In this document: positions 26,804-35,942 of the stretch, piece after piece | Numbering within the stretch: the stretch's first letter is position 1 | Layout: each line of letters opens with the position of its first letter | Assembly (NCBI RefSeq): GCF_038784515.1 | Contig: NZ_CP152376.1 | Location: 4,650,001 to 4,714,000, forward strand | From: Rhodoferax sp. GW822-FHT02A01 | GTDB taxonomy: Bacteria; Pseudomonadota; Gammaproteobacteria; Burkholderiales; Burkholderiaceae_C | Direction of reading: 5' to 3' | Length of the DNA: 64,000 nt | Translations under genes and position numbers: made by a program | The notes under the pieces: model-generated | Seen by the model: the letters and a program-made list of their open reading frames with translations, nothing else | Told to the model about the DNA's origin: nothing | Databases searched by the model: none

Positions 26804-27657
26804 GGCGTGTTGTTCACATGAATTTCCTGCTGCATCTGCACCGACTCATTGCCGCTGCTGTCCCTCACCTGCAGCACGATGCGCAACAGGGCATTGCGGG
26901 AAAGATCATCGCCGCTGTAGTCGAAAAAACAGGTGCTCACATTGTTGGCAATGACCGAACCACTTGCAGGACAGGCGCTGGTGAAACTGGTTGCGTTTAC
27001 GGTGCGGTAGAGCTTGTTGCCGCTGCACACGTAGGAGACGATATGTTCCGCCGCCGGAATCACATGAAAACGGCTGCCGCCGGACTCCAGCGGAAACTGC
27101 TTGTTGGCAATGGTTAGCGGCGTTTCCCAGCCGGTGTATGGTGTGGTGTTCTGGAATTCGGTGCCCACCGCAGTCACCACCGAAGTGTTGTCCTGGTTGT
27201 AGGCATCTGCCCCGCTCACCATGGGCCCCAGGTTGTACACGCTGATGATGTCCCCGGCGACGATGCGCTGGTCATTAGGCAACAGACTGTTCTGCCCCAG
27301 CATATTGAATAACGTATCCGCCGCATTGAAGGTCAGCGCCGACGACGTACCGTCGGCCCGGTAGCGTCCGCCAGTCTTGGTCGGGATGAACTCCAGACAC
27401 TGATTGGCCCCCGCCGTATTCGGCGTGCGTACGGAATTGGGCAAGGCCTTGTGCACATCCCGTTCGAGGCGCCGGAATACGGTGTCGGTGAGGTCGGTAA
27501 GCGCTGCGCGACGCGCTACGGCAAAGTAGGCATCAATTGGTCCACGCATAAAGACGGCCGCCATGGCGCTGACCACGCCCAGTATGACAATCACGATCAC
27601 CAATTCGATCAGGGTGAAACCAAGTTGATCCTGTGGCAGATGGGGCGACGCACGCAT
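26800..27657 (-). CDS. mshO: MSHA minor prepilin MshO (PilW/GspJ-like)
   Basis: A 285-residue prepilin, leader MRASPHLPQDQLG (13 residues) then FTLIELVIVIVILGVVSAMA. FMRGPIDAYFAVARRAALTD followed by TVFRRLERDVHKALPNSVR matches MshO. It starts 2 bases after the mshD stop. Such large minor pilins are thought to sit at the pilus tip with MshC, MshD and MshP. Confidence 0.9.
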   Translation of the reverse strand: MRASPHLPQDQLGFTLIELVIVIVILGVVSAMAAVFMRGPIDAYFAVARRAALTDLTDTVFRRLERDVHKALPNSVRTPNTAGANQCLEFIPTKTGGRYRADGTSSALTFNAADTLFNMLGQNSLLPNDQRIVAGDIISVYNLGPMVSGADAYNQDNTSVVTAVGTEFQNTTPYTGWETPLTIANKQFPLESGGSRFHVIPAAEHIVSYVCSGNKLYRTVNATSFTSACPASGSVIANNVSTCFFDYSGDDLSRNALLRIVLQVRDSSGNESVQMQQEIHVNNTP

Positions 27658-27659
27658 CG

Positions 27660-28127
27660 CTAGTAGTTTCCCCGGTAGCCCGTGAGCGATATGACATCGC
27701 CTCGCGGGCTGGTGACCGACACCACGATCCGATAGGCTGCCACGGAACCCAAAGATGCGGACGTGACGGATACGGCTGGCGACAGGTTGTACCCGCTCAG
27801 ACCACTGACGGCGCTTCCACTGGCGTCCACAATGCCACCGGTGGTGACGTAGCCGTCGTAATCGCTGACACAGTCATACAGGTTGCGTGCCCCCCCTCCG
27901 GAAAATCCCACCACCGTACTGCCTGCGGGTTTGCTGTACTCCTTGAGCAGGATTTCTTCCAGCAGCGACTGCGCAATGGCAAGCCCCTGCTTGCGCACCT
28001 GCGGATCGGCGCTGGACCTGACCACCGTGTTGGAGACCGCCAGGATGCCAGCCATGGCCAGACCGACCACCACTATGAAGATGATCAGCTCAATCAGGGT
28101 AAAACCCCGGCTGAGCCGCCTACTCAT
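27660..28127 (-). CDS. mshD: MSHA minor prepilin MshD (PilV/GspI-like)
   Basis: A 155-residue prepilin, leader MSRRLSRG then FTLIELIIFIVVVGLAMAGI. VRKQGLAIAQSLLEEILLKE is the usual PilV/MshD helix continuation. The chosen ATG at 28127 overlaps mshC by 8 bases; the frame is open further upstream but that would bury the cleavage site. Confidence 0.9.
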   Translation of the reverse strand: MSRRLSRGFTLIELIIFIVVVGLAMAGILAVSNTVVRSSADPQVRKQGLAIAQSLLEEILLKEYSKPAGSTVVGFSGGGARNLYDCVSDYDGYVTTGGIVDASGSAVSGLSGYNLSPAVSVTSASLGSVAAYRIVVSVTSPRGDVISLTGYRGNY

Positions 28128-28671
28128 GGACGAACCCTGTGCTTGTTTCAACGGCAATCGTGCTGCCCACGCCGCTGACCTGAATGGTTTGCGTGGTCTG
28201 CGCCGTGCCGCTGGAGGTAATGGGCTGCCCCAGGCTGTCGAAATTGAAAGCAATCGGCGTTGCGCTGTAGGCTACGCCGGCCTTTGCATTGAGTACCACC
28301 GGAGATTCGCCTTGCGGCCCGATCAAGCTGCCTGCCGTAGCGCAGTTGCTGGTGCCTACTGCCGAGGCTATCGCCAGGGTGATGGAGCTGCTGGTAAAAC
28401 CCACGCACACGGTACGCCTTTGCGCTATGGCCGTCTTTTGAGCAAACCGCAAGTAGGCCAGGGTCTGGTCATGGAAGCCGCGTGCACTGAATCCACTCAC
28501 GCTGTTGAAGCTGGGCATTGCCACGGCTGCCAACACGGCGGTTACAACCAGCACCATGATCAGTTCGATCAAGGTAAAACCATGCTGCAAAAAAACCGAC
28601 GGATACACCACAGGCTGGCTGGCACAGCGCAATCTGCCGGTCTTCTGGGTCATCTGGTCGTTGTTGTACAC
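28120..28671 (-). CDS. mshC: MSHA minor prepilin MshC (GspH/FimT-like), first gene of the locus
   Basis: A 183-residue prepilin with an unusually long leader of 31 residues ending FLQHG (25 if the second Met at residue 7 is used), then FTLIELIMVLVVTAVLAAVA. FHDQTLAYLRFAQKTAIAQR and VCVGF are typical GspH-domain segments. The 112-base gap to the divergent transporter operon should hold the promoter for the whole MSHA run, but no clear -35/-10 pair was found there. Confidence 0.87.
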   Translation of the reverse strand: MYNNDQMTQKTGRLRCASQPVVYPSVFLQHGFTLIELIMVLVVTAVLAAVAMPSFNSVSGFSARGFHDQTLAYLRFAQKTAIAQRRTVCVGFTSSSITLAIASAVGTSNCATAGSLIGPQGESPVVLNAKAGVAYSATPIAFNFDSLGQPITSSGTAQTTQTIQVSGVGSTIAVETSTGFVHE

Positions 28672-28783
28672 AGTCTCTCGTCACGCGTCGGTGTTCGAAA
28701 AGCTCGCTCGCCGTGGTACGGGCAAGCCATCATAATTGATGCACCCCTTCAGTCGGGGTACTTACAAAAAATGAGGACGACAC

Positions 28784-29836
28784 ATGTTGCAATTTGATCC
28801 ACGCATGAAACGCCGCGCTGTAGTGGGCGGTACTTTGGCACTGGCAACCATGGGCCTGTGCGGTATTGCCGGTGCACAGGTCCCGGAGAAGAAGAAGGTT
28901 GCCATAGCGGTTGGCGGCAAGAACCTTTTTTACTACCTTCCACTGACCATTGCCGAGCAACTCGGCTACTTCAAGGCAGAGGGGCTGGACGTGGAAATCA
29001 GCGACTTTGCTGGTGGCAGTCGGGCCTTGCAGGCCCTGGTGGGCGGAAGCGCTGACGTGGTCAGCGGAGCCTTTGAGCACACCATCAGCATGCAGGCCAA
29101 AGGGCAGTTCATACGTGCCTTTGTATTGCAGGGTCGCGCCCCGCAAATTGTGCTGGCAGTCAATACCAAGACGCTACCCAGTTACAAGACGGTGGCCGAC
29201 CTCAAGGGAAAGAAAATTGGTGTAACGGCGCCAGGCTCTTCGACCAACATCATGACCAACTTTGTGCTGGCCAAGGCAGGGCTCAAACCCTCCGACGTGT
29301 CTTTCGTCGGTGTGGGCGCAGGCCCGGGCGCGGTATCGGCATTTCGCAGTGGTCAGATAGATGCCATTGCCAACCTGGACCCCGTCATCAGCACGCTGGA
29401 ACGCGCCGGCGACTTCAAAATTGTGGCGGACACGCGCAAGCTCAAGGAGACCGAAGTGGTCTATGGTGGCCCCATGCCTGCGGGCTGCCTCTATACCCGC
29501 CAGGAATTCATTGACAGCAACCCGGTGACCACGCAGGCCCTGACCAATGCCATGGTGCGTGCGCTCAAATGGCTGCAAGCAGCCGGGCCCAGCGACATCG
29601 TGAAGGTGGTACCCGAAAGCTATCTGCTGGGTGACCGTGCACTGTACCTGGACGCCTGGCTCAAGGTGCGTGAGGCGATTTCCCCGGACGGCACTTTTCC
29701 GGAGAAAGGAGCAGCCACGGCGCTTGCCATGCTCAAGCAGTTTGACAAGGACCTGGAAGGCAAGAACATAGACCTGCCCCGGATCTACACCAATGACTTT
29801 GTACGCAAAGCCAATGTGAAATACGCCAAGCCTTGA
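28784..29836 (+). CDS. ABC transporter substrate-binding protein (SsuA/TauA/NMT1 type)
   Basis: A 350-residue periplasmic binding protein. Signal region MKRRAVVGGTLALATMG (twin Arg but not a full Tat motif), cleaved near GIAGAQ. PLTIAEQLGYFKAEGLDVEI and DFAGGSRALQALVGGSADVV are the NMT1/SsuA-like signature; DLKGKKIGVTAPGSSTNIM is the ligand-loop block. The family takes sulfonates, nitrate, taurine or pyrimidines, so the ligand is not fixed. GAGGA precedes the ATG by seven bases. A small hairpin (ACCCC/GGGGT, 28742-28758) lies in the leader. Confidence 0.88.
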   Translation: MLQFDPRMKRRAVVGGTLALATMGLCGIAGAQVPEKKKVAIAVGGKNLFYYLPLTIAEQLGYFKAEGLDVEISDFAGGSRALQALVGGSADVVSGAFEHTISMQAKGQFIRAFVLQGRAPQIVLAVNTKTLPSYKTVADLKGKKIGVTAPGSSTNIMTNFVLAKAGLKPSDVSFVGVGAGPGAVSAFRSGQIDAIANLDPVISTLERAGDFKIVADTRKLKETEVVYGGPMPAGCLYTRQEFIDSNPVTTQALTNAMVRALKWLQAAGPSDIVKVVPESYLLGDRALYLDAWLKVREAISPDGTFPEKGAATALAMLKQFDKDLEGKNIDLPRIYTNDFVRKANVKYAKP

Positions 29837-29840
29837 CCCC

Positions 29841-30644
29841 ATGCACGCTTTGACTTTAGAAGGCGTGAGCTGCACCTTCCCGGCCCGCGATGGCCAGGGT
29901 GCATATACGGCCACCCATGCTGTGGACCTGCAAATAGCAGCGGGGGAGTTTGTATCGGTAGTGGGCCCCACCGGTTGCGGCAAGTCCACTTTGCTGAACG
30001 TGGCCGCCGGGTTGCTTGCACCTTCGCAAGGCGAGGTGCAGGTATTTGGTGAGCCGCTGCGCGGTATCAACGCCCGTGCCGGCTACATGTTTCAAGGCGA
30101 CAGCCTGATGCCCTGGAAAAGCGCGCTGGACAATGTGGCGGCAGGCCTGCTGTTTCGTGGCGCCGCTGGCGGCGATGCACGCGCACAGGCCCAACTTTGG
30201 CTCAAGCGCGTAGGTCTGGGGGCCTTTGGCGACCGCTACCCGCACCAGATGAGTGGCGGCATGCGCAAGCGGGTCATGCTGGCTCAAACCCTGATTCTCG
30301 ATCCGGACATCATCCTGATGGATGAGCCCTTCTCCGCCCTGGACATTCAGACCCGCCAGCTGATGGAAAACGAACTGCTGGAACTGTGGAGCGCCAGGAA
30401 GAAGGCGGTGCTATTCATTACGCACGATCTGGACGAAGCAATTGCCATGAGTGACCGCGTGGTGGTGCTCTCCGCCGGGCCGGCCTCCCACCCGATCGGT
30501 GACTTCGCGATTGATTTGCCACGCCCGCGTGACGTCATCGAAGTGCGCTCATTGCCTCGTTTTGTGGAGCTTCACACCGCCATCTGGCACTGTCTGCGCG
30601 AAGAGGTATTGCGCGGATACCAACAGCAAATGGAGCGCGCATGA
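29841..30644 (+). CDS. ABC transporter ATPase (SsuB/TauB type)
   Basis: A 267-residue ATPase with Walker A GPTGCGKST, Q-loop YMFQGDSLMPW, signature MSGGMRKRVMLAQTL and Walker B ILMDEPFSALD, the last two typical of the nitrate/sulfonate/taurine class. It starts 4 bases after the binding-protein stop and overlaps the permease start (ATGA), so the three genes form one operon. Confidence 0.92.
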   Translation: MHALTLEGVSCTFPARDGQGAYTATHAVDLQIAAGEFVSVVGPTGCGKSTLLNVAAGLLAPSQGEVQVFGEPLRGINARAGYMFQGDSLMPWKSALDNVAAGLLFRGAAGGDARAQAQLWLKRVGLGAFGDRYPHQMSGGMRKRVMLAQTLILDPDIILMDEPFSALDIQTRQLMENELLELWSARKKAVLFITHDLDEAIAMSDRVVVLSAGPASHPIGDFAIDLPRPRDVIEVRSLPRFVELHTAIWHCLREEVLRGYQQQMERA

Positions 30645-31483
30645 GCCAGTACCGCCAACCCCGATTCACCCGCTTGTGGCAACTGGCGCTGCTGACATTG
30701 CTGCTGATGGCCTGGCACTGGGCCTCGCGCACTCCGCAAATGGCATTCTTCTTTGGAGATCCGCTGGCCGTGGCGCAGCGTCTGTGGGCATGGTTCACCC
30801 AGAACCCGTCATCGCTGGAAGTGGGCACCAAGGACAGCACCTGGTTCACCTTGCCCTTGCCTGCGGAGATTTACCCCCATCTGCTGATTACGCTCAGCGA
30901 AACCCTGCTGGCCTTTGCCATAGGCACTGCCACCGGCCTTTTTGCCGGTTTGTGGCTAGCGCTCTCCCCTGCCACCAGCGCAGTGCTGGACCCGTACATC
31001 AAGGCGGCCAACTCCATGCCCAGGGTCATCCTGGCGCCCATCTTCGGCCTATGGTTTGGCCTGGGCATCTGGAGCAAGGTGGCGCTTGCAGTCACGCTGG
31101 TGTTTTTTATCGTGTTCTTCAATGTCTACCAAGGTGTGCGCGAAGTCAGCAGCATCGTGCTCAACAATGCGCGCATGCTGGGAGCTAGCCAACGCCAGTT
31201 GATGCGCCACGTGTACCTGCCGAGTGCCACCAGCTGGGTGTTTTCCAGCTTGCACACCAGTGTGGGGCTGGCTTTTGTGGGTGCCGTGGTGGGGGAATAC
31301 CTGGGATCGGCCCGCGGCGTGGGCTATTTGATCCTGCAAGCCGAAGGCTCATTTGACGTCAACACCGTGGTGGCCGGCATCGTTGTCCTGACAGCATGTG
31401 CACTGGCGATTGACGCTTTGGTGGGCCTGCTGGAGCGACGCCTGCTGAAGTGGCAACCACGCAGCGCGGGCGAGAAACTCTGA
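30641..31483 (+). CDS. ABC transporter permease (SsuC/TauC type)
   Basis: A 280-residue inner-membrane permease with about six helices. The BPD_transp_1 region is visible from ITLSETLLAFAIGTATGLFA; the EAA loop lies around ARMLGASQRQLMRHVYLPSA, and GLAFVGAVVGEYLGSARGVG matches SsuC/TauC. It completes the importer whose ATPase and binding protein precede it. Confidence 0.9.
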   Translation: MSQYRQPRFTRLWQLALLTLLLMAWHWASRTPQMAFFFGDPLAVAQRLWAWFTQNPSSLEVGTKDSTWFTLPLPAEIYPHLLITLSETLLAFAIGTATGLFAGLWLALSPATSAVLDPYIKAANSMPRVILAPIFGLWFGLGIWSKVALAVTLVFFIVFFNVYQGVREVSSIVLNNARMLGASQRQLMRHVYLPSATSWVFSSLHTSVGLAFVGAVVGEYLGSARGVGYLILQAEGSFDVNTVVAGIVVLTACALAIDALVGLLERRLLKWQPRSAGEKL

Positions 31484-31497
31484 ATGCACCGGCTGGG

Positions 31498-31749
31498 CTA
31501 GTGCCCAACGAATTCGAAGGTAACCTCTTCGTACTCGACCCAATCCATCAGCTCCTCCGTGAGCGCATCAGTACCCTCGGTGGTCCACTCCTGCTCGGGG
31601 TCATGTGCCAGCATGGGGGTAAAGGTCATATCCAGGTACTGACCGTTGGGCAACTTGATCACATCCGTGGCTTCGGAAGTCTTGTGGATCTCCCAGTCGT
31701 CTGGTGCATGGATGAAAAGCTTGATGTTGACTTCCAGCATCTTGGTCAT
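31498..31749 (-). CDS. Uncharacterised acidic 83-residue protein
   Basis: I do not recognise this family. It is acidic, soluble, without signal or cysteines: MTKMLEVNIKLFIHAPDDWE, then KLPNGQYLDMTFTPMLAHDP and an acidic end LMDWVEYEEVTFEFVGH. The alternating hydrophobic pattern suggests a small beta-rich domain. AAGGAG lies eight bases before ATG 31749, a strong ribosome site, which supports it as real. It is the last gene before the permease on the opposite strand and is separated from tRNA-Ser by a terminator, so it is probably transcribed alone. Confidence 0.65.
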   Translation of the reverse strand: MTKMLEVNIKLFIHAPDDWEIHKTSEATDVIKLPNGQYLDMTFTPMLAHDPEQEWTTEGTDALTEELMDWVEYEEVTFEFVGH

Positions 31750-31827
31750 GGCAACACTCCTTCAGGGTGGTGGGCCTACAGGGTACGACAGAGCCAATAG
31801 ACTTGTCAGCGCAAGGGTGGCACAAAG

Positions 31828-31865
31828 AAAAAAGCCCGAATTCCTTGTGAATCGGAACTCAGGCT
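31828..31865 (-). terminator. Rho-independent terminator after tRNA-Ser
   Basis: On the minus strand AGCCTGAGTTCC and GGAATTCGGGCT make a 12-bp stem (two G-U pairs) with a 9-base loop, followed by TTTTTTC. It starts 10 bases after the tRNA 3' end. Confidence 0.88.
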
Positions 31866-31874
31866 TTCACTTCT

Positions 31875-31967
31875 TGGCGGAAACGGAGGGATTCGAACCC
31901 TCGATGAGGCTCTACACCCCATACTCCCTTAGCAGGGGAGCACCTTCGGCCACTCGGTCACGTTTCC
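31875..31967 (-). tRNA. tRNA-Ser (anticodon GCU)
   Basis: A 93-base class II tRNA read on the minus strand. The acceptor arm is GGAAACG/CGTTTCC with discriminator G and an encoded CCA end. The anticodon loop CCCTGCTAAGGG gives GCU, decoding AGC/AGU. The D arm GACCGAGTGGCCGAAGGT, a long variable arm and GGTTCGAATCC in the T arm complete the structure. It lies 25 bases after lysC and probably shares its transcript. Confidence 0.96.
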
Positions 31968-31992
31968 TGGCGGTGCGAATTATCGCACGACT

Positions 31993-33273
31993 TCAAGCGT
32001 TTTCTGGAAACGCTGGCTGGTCCAGGTCAAAAGCTTTGTGCAAAGCGCGAACGGCCAGCTCCATGTACTTCTCGTCGATCACCACAGAAGTCTTGATTTC
32101 AGAGGTGGAGATCATCTGGATGTTGATGCCCTCCTCGCTCAGGGCGCGGAACATCTTGCTGGCGATGCCCACGTGGCTGCGCATGCCGATGCCGACAATG
32201 GAAACCTTGCAGATCTTGGTGTCGCCAATGACTTCCTTGGCGCCCAGCTTGGGCAGCACGGCGGTCTTGAGCAGGTCCACTGCCTTGGCATAGTCGCCGC
32301 GGTTGACGGTAAAGCTGAAGTCGGTCTTGCCCTCTTTGCTGACGTTCTGGATGATCACGTCCACATCGATGTTGGCGTCGGCAATCACGCCCAGGATCTG
32401 GTACGCAATGCCGGGGGTATCGGGCACGCCCAGAATGGAGATTTTGGCTTCATCGCGGTTGAATGCAATGCCGGAAACAATGGCTTGTTCCATGTGTTCG
32501 TCTTCCTCAAAGGTGATCAATGTGCCGGATGCGGCCTCTTCGTTAATGTCGATGTCCCAGGGTGTAAAGCTGCTCAGTACGCGCAGTGGAACCTTGTATT
32601 TGCCGGCAAATTCGACCGAGCGGATTTGCAGAACCTTGGAGCCCATGGACGCCATTTCCAGCATTTCTTCAAAGCTCACGGTCTTCAGGCGACGCGCCTC
32701 GGGCACCACACGCGGGTCGGTGGTGTAGACGCCGTCCACGTCGGTATAGATCAGGCATTCAGAGGCCTTCATGGCCGCAGCCACGGCTACCGCAGAGGTG
32801 TCTGAGCCACCACGGCCCAGTGTGGTGATGTTGCCGCCGTCGTCGATCCCCTGGAAGCCGGTGACGATGACCACCTTGCCTGCGGCCAGATCGGCGCGGA
32901 CCTTGGCGTCTTCGATGGACTCGATGCGCGCCTTGGTATAGGCGCTGTTGGTGCGGATGGGAACTTGCCATCCGGCATAGCTCACTGACTCCATGCCCTC
33001 ACCCTGCAACGCAATGGCCAGCAAGGCACTGGAAGCCTGCTCGCCAGTGGCGGCCAGCATGTCGAGTTCGCGACCATAGGCCTCGCCGGGTTTGGCGGGG
33101 GCCAGCTCTTTGGCCAAGCCCAGGAGACGGTTGGTCTCACCGCTCATTGCGGAAGGAACCACCACCATCTGGTGACCGGCGCGTGCCCATTTGGCGACGC
33201 GTTTGGCGACATTGCGGATGCGTTCCGTGGAACCCATCGACGTGCCGCCGTATTTGTGAACAATCAAAGCCAT
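31993..33273 (-). CDS. lysC: Aspartate kinase
   Basis: A 426-residue aspartokinase, first step from aspartate to lysine, threonine and methionine. The catalytic part begins MALIVHKYGGTSMGS and has TTLGRGGSDTSAVAVAAAMK; two C-terminal ACT domains (from about residue 265: AKISILGVPDTPGIAYQILG and CKVSIVGIGMRSHVGIASKM) give feedback control. The length matches the alpha subunit of the Corynebacterium/Pseudomonas type. The frame is open to 33474 but the KYGGTS start fixes 33273. A 4-base gap separates it from tilS. Confidence 0.96.
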   Translation of the reverse strand: MALIVHKYGGTSMGSTERIRNVAKRVAKWARAGHQMVVVPSAMSGETNRLLGLAKELAPAKPGEAYGRELDMLAATGEQASSALLAIALQGEGMESVSYAGWQVPIRTNSAYTKARIESIEDAKVRADLAAGKVVIVTGFQGIDDGGNITTLGRGGSDTSAVAVAAAMKASECLIYTDVDGVYTTDPRVVPEARRLKTVSFEEMLEMASMGSKVLQIRSVEFAGKYKVPLRVLSSFTPWDIDINEEAASGTLITFEEDEHMEQAIVSGIAFNRDEAKISILGVPDTPGIAYQILGVIADANIDVDVIIQNVSKEGKTDFSFTVNRGDYAKAVDLLKTAVLPKLGAKEVIGDTKICKVSIVGIGMRSHVGIASKMFRALSEEGINIQMISTSEIKTSVVIDEKYMELAVRALHKAFDLDQPAFPENA

Positions 33274-33277
33274 TGAA

Positions 33278-34252
33278 TCAATTGGAGTGGGGCAAAACCT
33301 TTGGATTGTACCAATCGAGCACTTCCCTCCTGCGCTCCACAAAACCAGAGCCGACTTTGATGTGGATGCGGTGGCCGCGCGTGGTGCATGCCGCAATCTG
33401 GCTTTGCAGCTCTTGCAACTGCGCAGCGGCAGGAATGACTCCAAAGCGGGTCTTGAGCCAATGGCGCAAGACATTGGCCTGCCGGGCTTCGCTCAGCCGT
33501 TGCAGTGACTCGATGGTGGGTCGTCCATCGCGCTCGCGCAAGACCTGCTGCAAGTCCTGCGACGCAATCTCGTCCAGCAATTCCTGCGCCTGTGCGGCAT
33601 TGCGTGCGCTACGGGCAAAGGTCTCGCGAAACGAGGGAAACGCATCCTGCAATGCCGGGAGCAAATTCTTGCGGATGCGGTTGCGGGTGTAGCGCTCGTC
33701 TGCATTGGTCGGATCCGTCACAAAACGGATGTGTTCCTGCTCCAGCCAAGCGCGGATCACTGCGCCGTGCACTTCCAACAACGGTCGATAGAAGTCGACT
33801 CCATTGCGCACCCAGTGCAACGGCATCCCGCTCAAGCCTGCCAAGCCGGCACCCCGGCTCAGCGCCAACAGCAGGGTTTCGACTTGATCATCCGCATGCT
33901 GAGCGACTGCGATGGAATGCAGTGTTTCGCCCTCCGCTGCCAACTCCACCAAGCCCTGGTAGCGCGCAATGCGTGCAGCGTCTTCCGGGCTTTGTCCGGG
34001 ATCGTTGGCAGCATTGACTGATTTCACACGCAGCGGCACCTGCAGCGACTCACACAACTGCTGGCAATGCGCGTGAAAATCTTTGGCAGCCTCCTGCAAA
34101 CCGTGATTGATATGCAGTGCAACCACCTGTCCTGGCCACTTGCGGGCACACAGGATCAGCAACGCGGTGGAATCTGCTCCACCACTGAGCGCAACCCCCA
34201 AGGGCAGCGCCGGGTCAAAGGCACGCATCGCCTGCTGCAGCGATTGCGTCAT
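33278..34252 (-). CDS. tilS: tRNA(Ile)-lysidine synthetase
   Basis: A 324-residue N-type ATP pyrophosphatase that turns the wobble cytidine of tRNA-Ile(CAU) into lysidine so it reads AUA. The PP-loop LGVALSGGADSTALLILCAR is near the N-terminus, HINHGLQ follows, and IAVAQHADDQVETLLLALSR is the second core motif. It is shorter than E. coli TilS (432 residues) because the C-terminal domain is reduced. Essential; placed between accA and lysC. Confidence 0.93.
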   Translation of the reverse strand: MTQSLQQAMRAFDPALPLGVALSGGADSTALLILCARKWPGQVVALHINHGLQEAAKDFHAHCQQLCESLQVPLRVKSVNAANDPGQSPEDAARIARYQGLVELAAEGETLHSIAVAQHADDQVETLLLALSRGAGLAGLSGMPLHWVRNGVDFYRPLLEVHGAVIRAWLEQEHIRFVTDPTNADERYTRNRIRKNLLPALQDAFPSFRETFARSARNAAQAQELLDEIASQDLQQVLRERDGRPTIESLQRLSEARQANVLRHWLKTRFGVIPAAAQLQELQSQIAACTTRGHRIHIKVGSGFVERRREVLDWYNPKVLPHSN

Positions 34253-34264
34253 GGCAGGTGCAGC

Positions 34265-35242
34265 TTACTTGCTGCCCGCTTTGGTGTCGGTGAAGCGGCC
34301 GTAGCTCTGCAGGCGGTCATAGCGGCGATCCAGCAATTCCTTGACCTTGAGGTCGGCCAGCTGCCGGTAGGCATCAGCCAGTGCGCGCTTGAGAAAAGCC
34401 GCGGCCTGCTTGGTATCGCGATGGGCACCGCCCACGGGCTCATTGACAATCTTGTCCACCAGACCCAAGGCCTTCAGACGGTGCGCCGTAATTCCCAGCG
34501 CATCAGCCGCTTCCTGGGCTTTGTCGGAGGTCTTCCACAAGATGGAAGCGCAACCTTCGGGGCTGATGACGGAGTAGATGGAATATTGCATCATCACCAC
34601 CTGGTCTGCCACCGAAATAGCCAGTGCGCCACCAGAGCCGCCCTCGCCAATGATGGTGGTGATGATCGGGACCTCAAGCTGCGCCATCTCGAATATATTG
34701 CGCCCGATGGCCTCGGACTGGCCTCGCTCTTCGGCGTCAATTCCGGGGTAGGCACCAGGCGTGTCCACAAAGGTGAATACCGGCAGCTTGAACTTCTCGG
34801 CCAGTTTCATGAGACGCAGCGCCTTGCGATAGCCTTCGGGCTTGCTCATGCCAAAGTTGCGCAGACCACGCTCCTTGGTATCGCGCCCTTTTTGCTGGCC
34901 TATCACCATGCAAGGTGTGCCATTGAAACGGGCCAGTCCCCCCACGATGCTCAGGTCGTCGGCAAAATGCCGGTCGCCGTGCAGCTCCACGAAATGGGTG
35001 AAGATTTCGGACACATAGTCCAGCGTGTAGGGACGCTCAGCGTGCCGGGCAATCTTGGTGATCTGCCAGGGCGTGAGGTCACTGTAGATGTCCTTGGTGA
35101 GCTGCTGGCTTTTCTTGGCCAGTTGATCAATCTCGGAAGAAATGTCCACTGCAGATTCGTTCTGCACGTAGCGCAACTCCTCGATTTTGGTTTCCAGTTC
35201 TGCAATCGGTTGCTCGAAATCCAAAAAAGTTCTTTTGGCCAA
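34265..35242 (-). CDS. accA: Acetyl-CoA carboxylase carboxyltransferase alpha subunit
   Basis: A 325-residue subunit that with AccD carboxylates acetyl-CoA in the first step of fatty acid synthesis. The start is TTG at 35242 (TTG GCC AAA AGA), with GGAG seven bases upstream; this gives the standard opening of (M)[19 protein letters not shown]. Core blocks are [38 protein letters not shown] and [18 protein letters not shown] longer ATG-started frame to 35452 lacks family support. 49 bases separate it from the glycosylase gene. Confidence 0.95.
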   Translation of the reverse strand: MAKRTFLDFEQPIAELETKIEELRYVQNESAVDISSEIDQLAKKSQQLTKDIYSDLTPWQITKIARHAERPYTLDYVSEIFTHFVELHGDRHFADDLSIVGGLARFNGTPCMVIGQQKGRDTKERGLRNFGMSKPEGYRKALRLMKLAEKFKLPVFTFVDTPGAYPGIDAEERGQSEAIGRNIFEMAQLEVPIITTIIGEGGSGGALAISVADQVVMMQYSIYSVISPEGCASILWKTSDKAQEAADALGITAHRLKALGLVDKIVNEPVGGAHRDTKQAAAFLKRALADAYRQLADLKVKELLDRRYDRLQSYGRFTDTKAGSK

Positions 35243-35291
35243 TGCAATTCTCCTCAAAAAGAAGCAAGCCCCACACAAAGGGGCCGTTCTG

Positions 35292-35942
35292 TTAATACGC
35301 GACCGGCAGCGGGTCCAAAGACCGCCAAATATACCAAGTTGCCACACTGCAATATGGAACCCAGGCTGCGGCCACCTCGCGGGCGTCGCTGCGACTGACC
35401 ACATCACCCGAAAAATAGTTGCGGCTGATGCCCGTGATGAGGCCCACGTCATCCAGGGGGAGCACGTTGGGCCGCATCATGTGAAATATCAGAAACATCT
35501 CGGCCGTCCAACGCCCAATGCCGCGAATCGCCACCAATTCGGCAATGATTTCCTCATCCGGCATGCTGGCCCAGTTCTTCACGTGCAGTGCACCGCTGTC
35601 AAAGTGCAGCGCCAGATCGACCAGGTATTCCACCTTGCGCGCACTCAAACCCGCTGCACGCATGTCGTCCACCTTCAGGCGCAGCACGTTGGCGGGCGTG
35701 ATCTTGCGGGGCAAGAGTGCAAATCGATCCCATACCTTTTGCGCAGCAGACACCGAGATCTGCTGGCCCACGATGCTGCGCGCAAGTGTGATGAAGGCAT
35801 CACCCCGCGTCTGAAGGCAGGCGTCGCCGAATTGGGGTATGAGCTTGCTCATCACCCGGTCCTTCTTCACCAGATGCTTGCACGCTTCTTCCCAGTAGTC
35901 GGGCGTGACGGGAATGATTTCCTGGGTCTTGGCTGCCGACAT
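35292..35942 (-). CDS. DNA-3-methyladenine glycosylase (AlkA-type HhH-GPD)
   Basis: A 216-residue base-excision enzyme that removes alkylated purines. The helix-hairpin-helix is [20 protein letters not shown] and the catalytic aspartate is in [29 protein letters not shown] is the usual substrate-pocket helix. It lacks the N-terminal AraC-like part and the extra beta domain of E. coli AlkA, as in the short AlkA family. Its ATG shares a base with the cysS stop (TAATG). Confidence 0.9.
   Translation of the reverse strand: MSAAKTQEIIPVTPDYWEEACKHLVKKDRVMSKLIPQFGDACLQTRGDAFITLARSIVGQQISVSAAQKVWDRFALLPRKITPANVLRLKVDDMRAAGLSARKVEYLVDLALHFDSGALHVKNWASMPDEEIIAELVAIRGIGRWTAEMFLIFHMMRPNVLPLDDVGLITGISRNYFSGDVVSRSDAREVAAAWVPYCSVATWYIWRSLDPLPVAY

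Noticed and set aside
34067..35398. Plus-strand open frame of 443 codons opposite accA and tilS
   Set aside because: Antisense to two essential genes with intact motifs; no recognisable protein.
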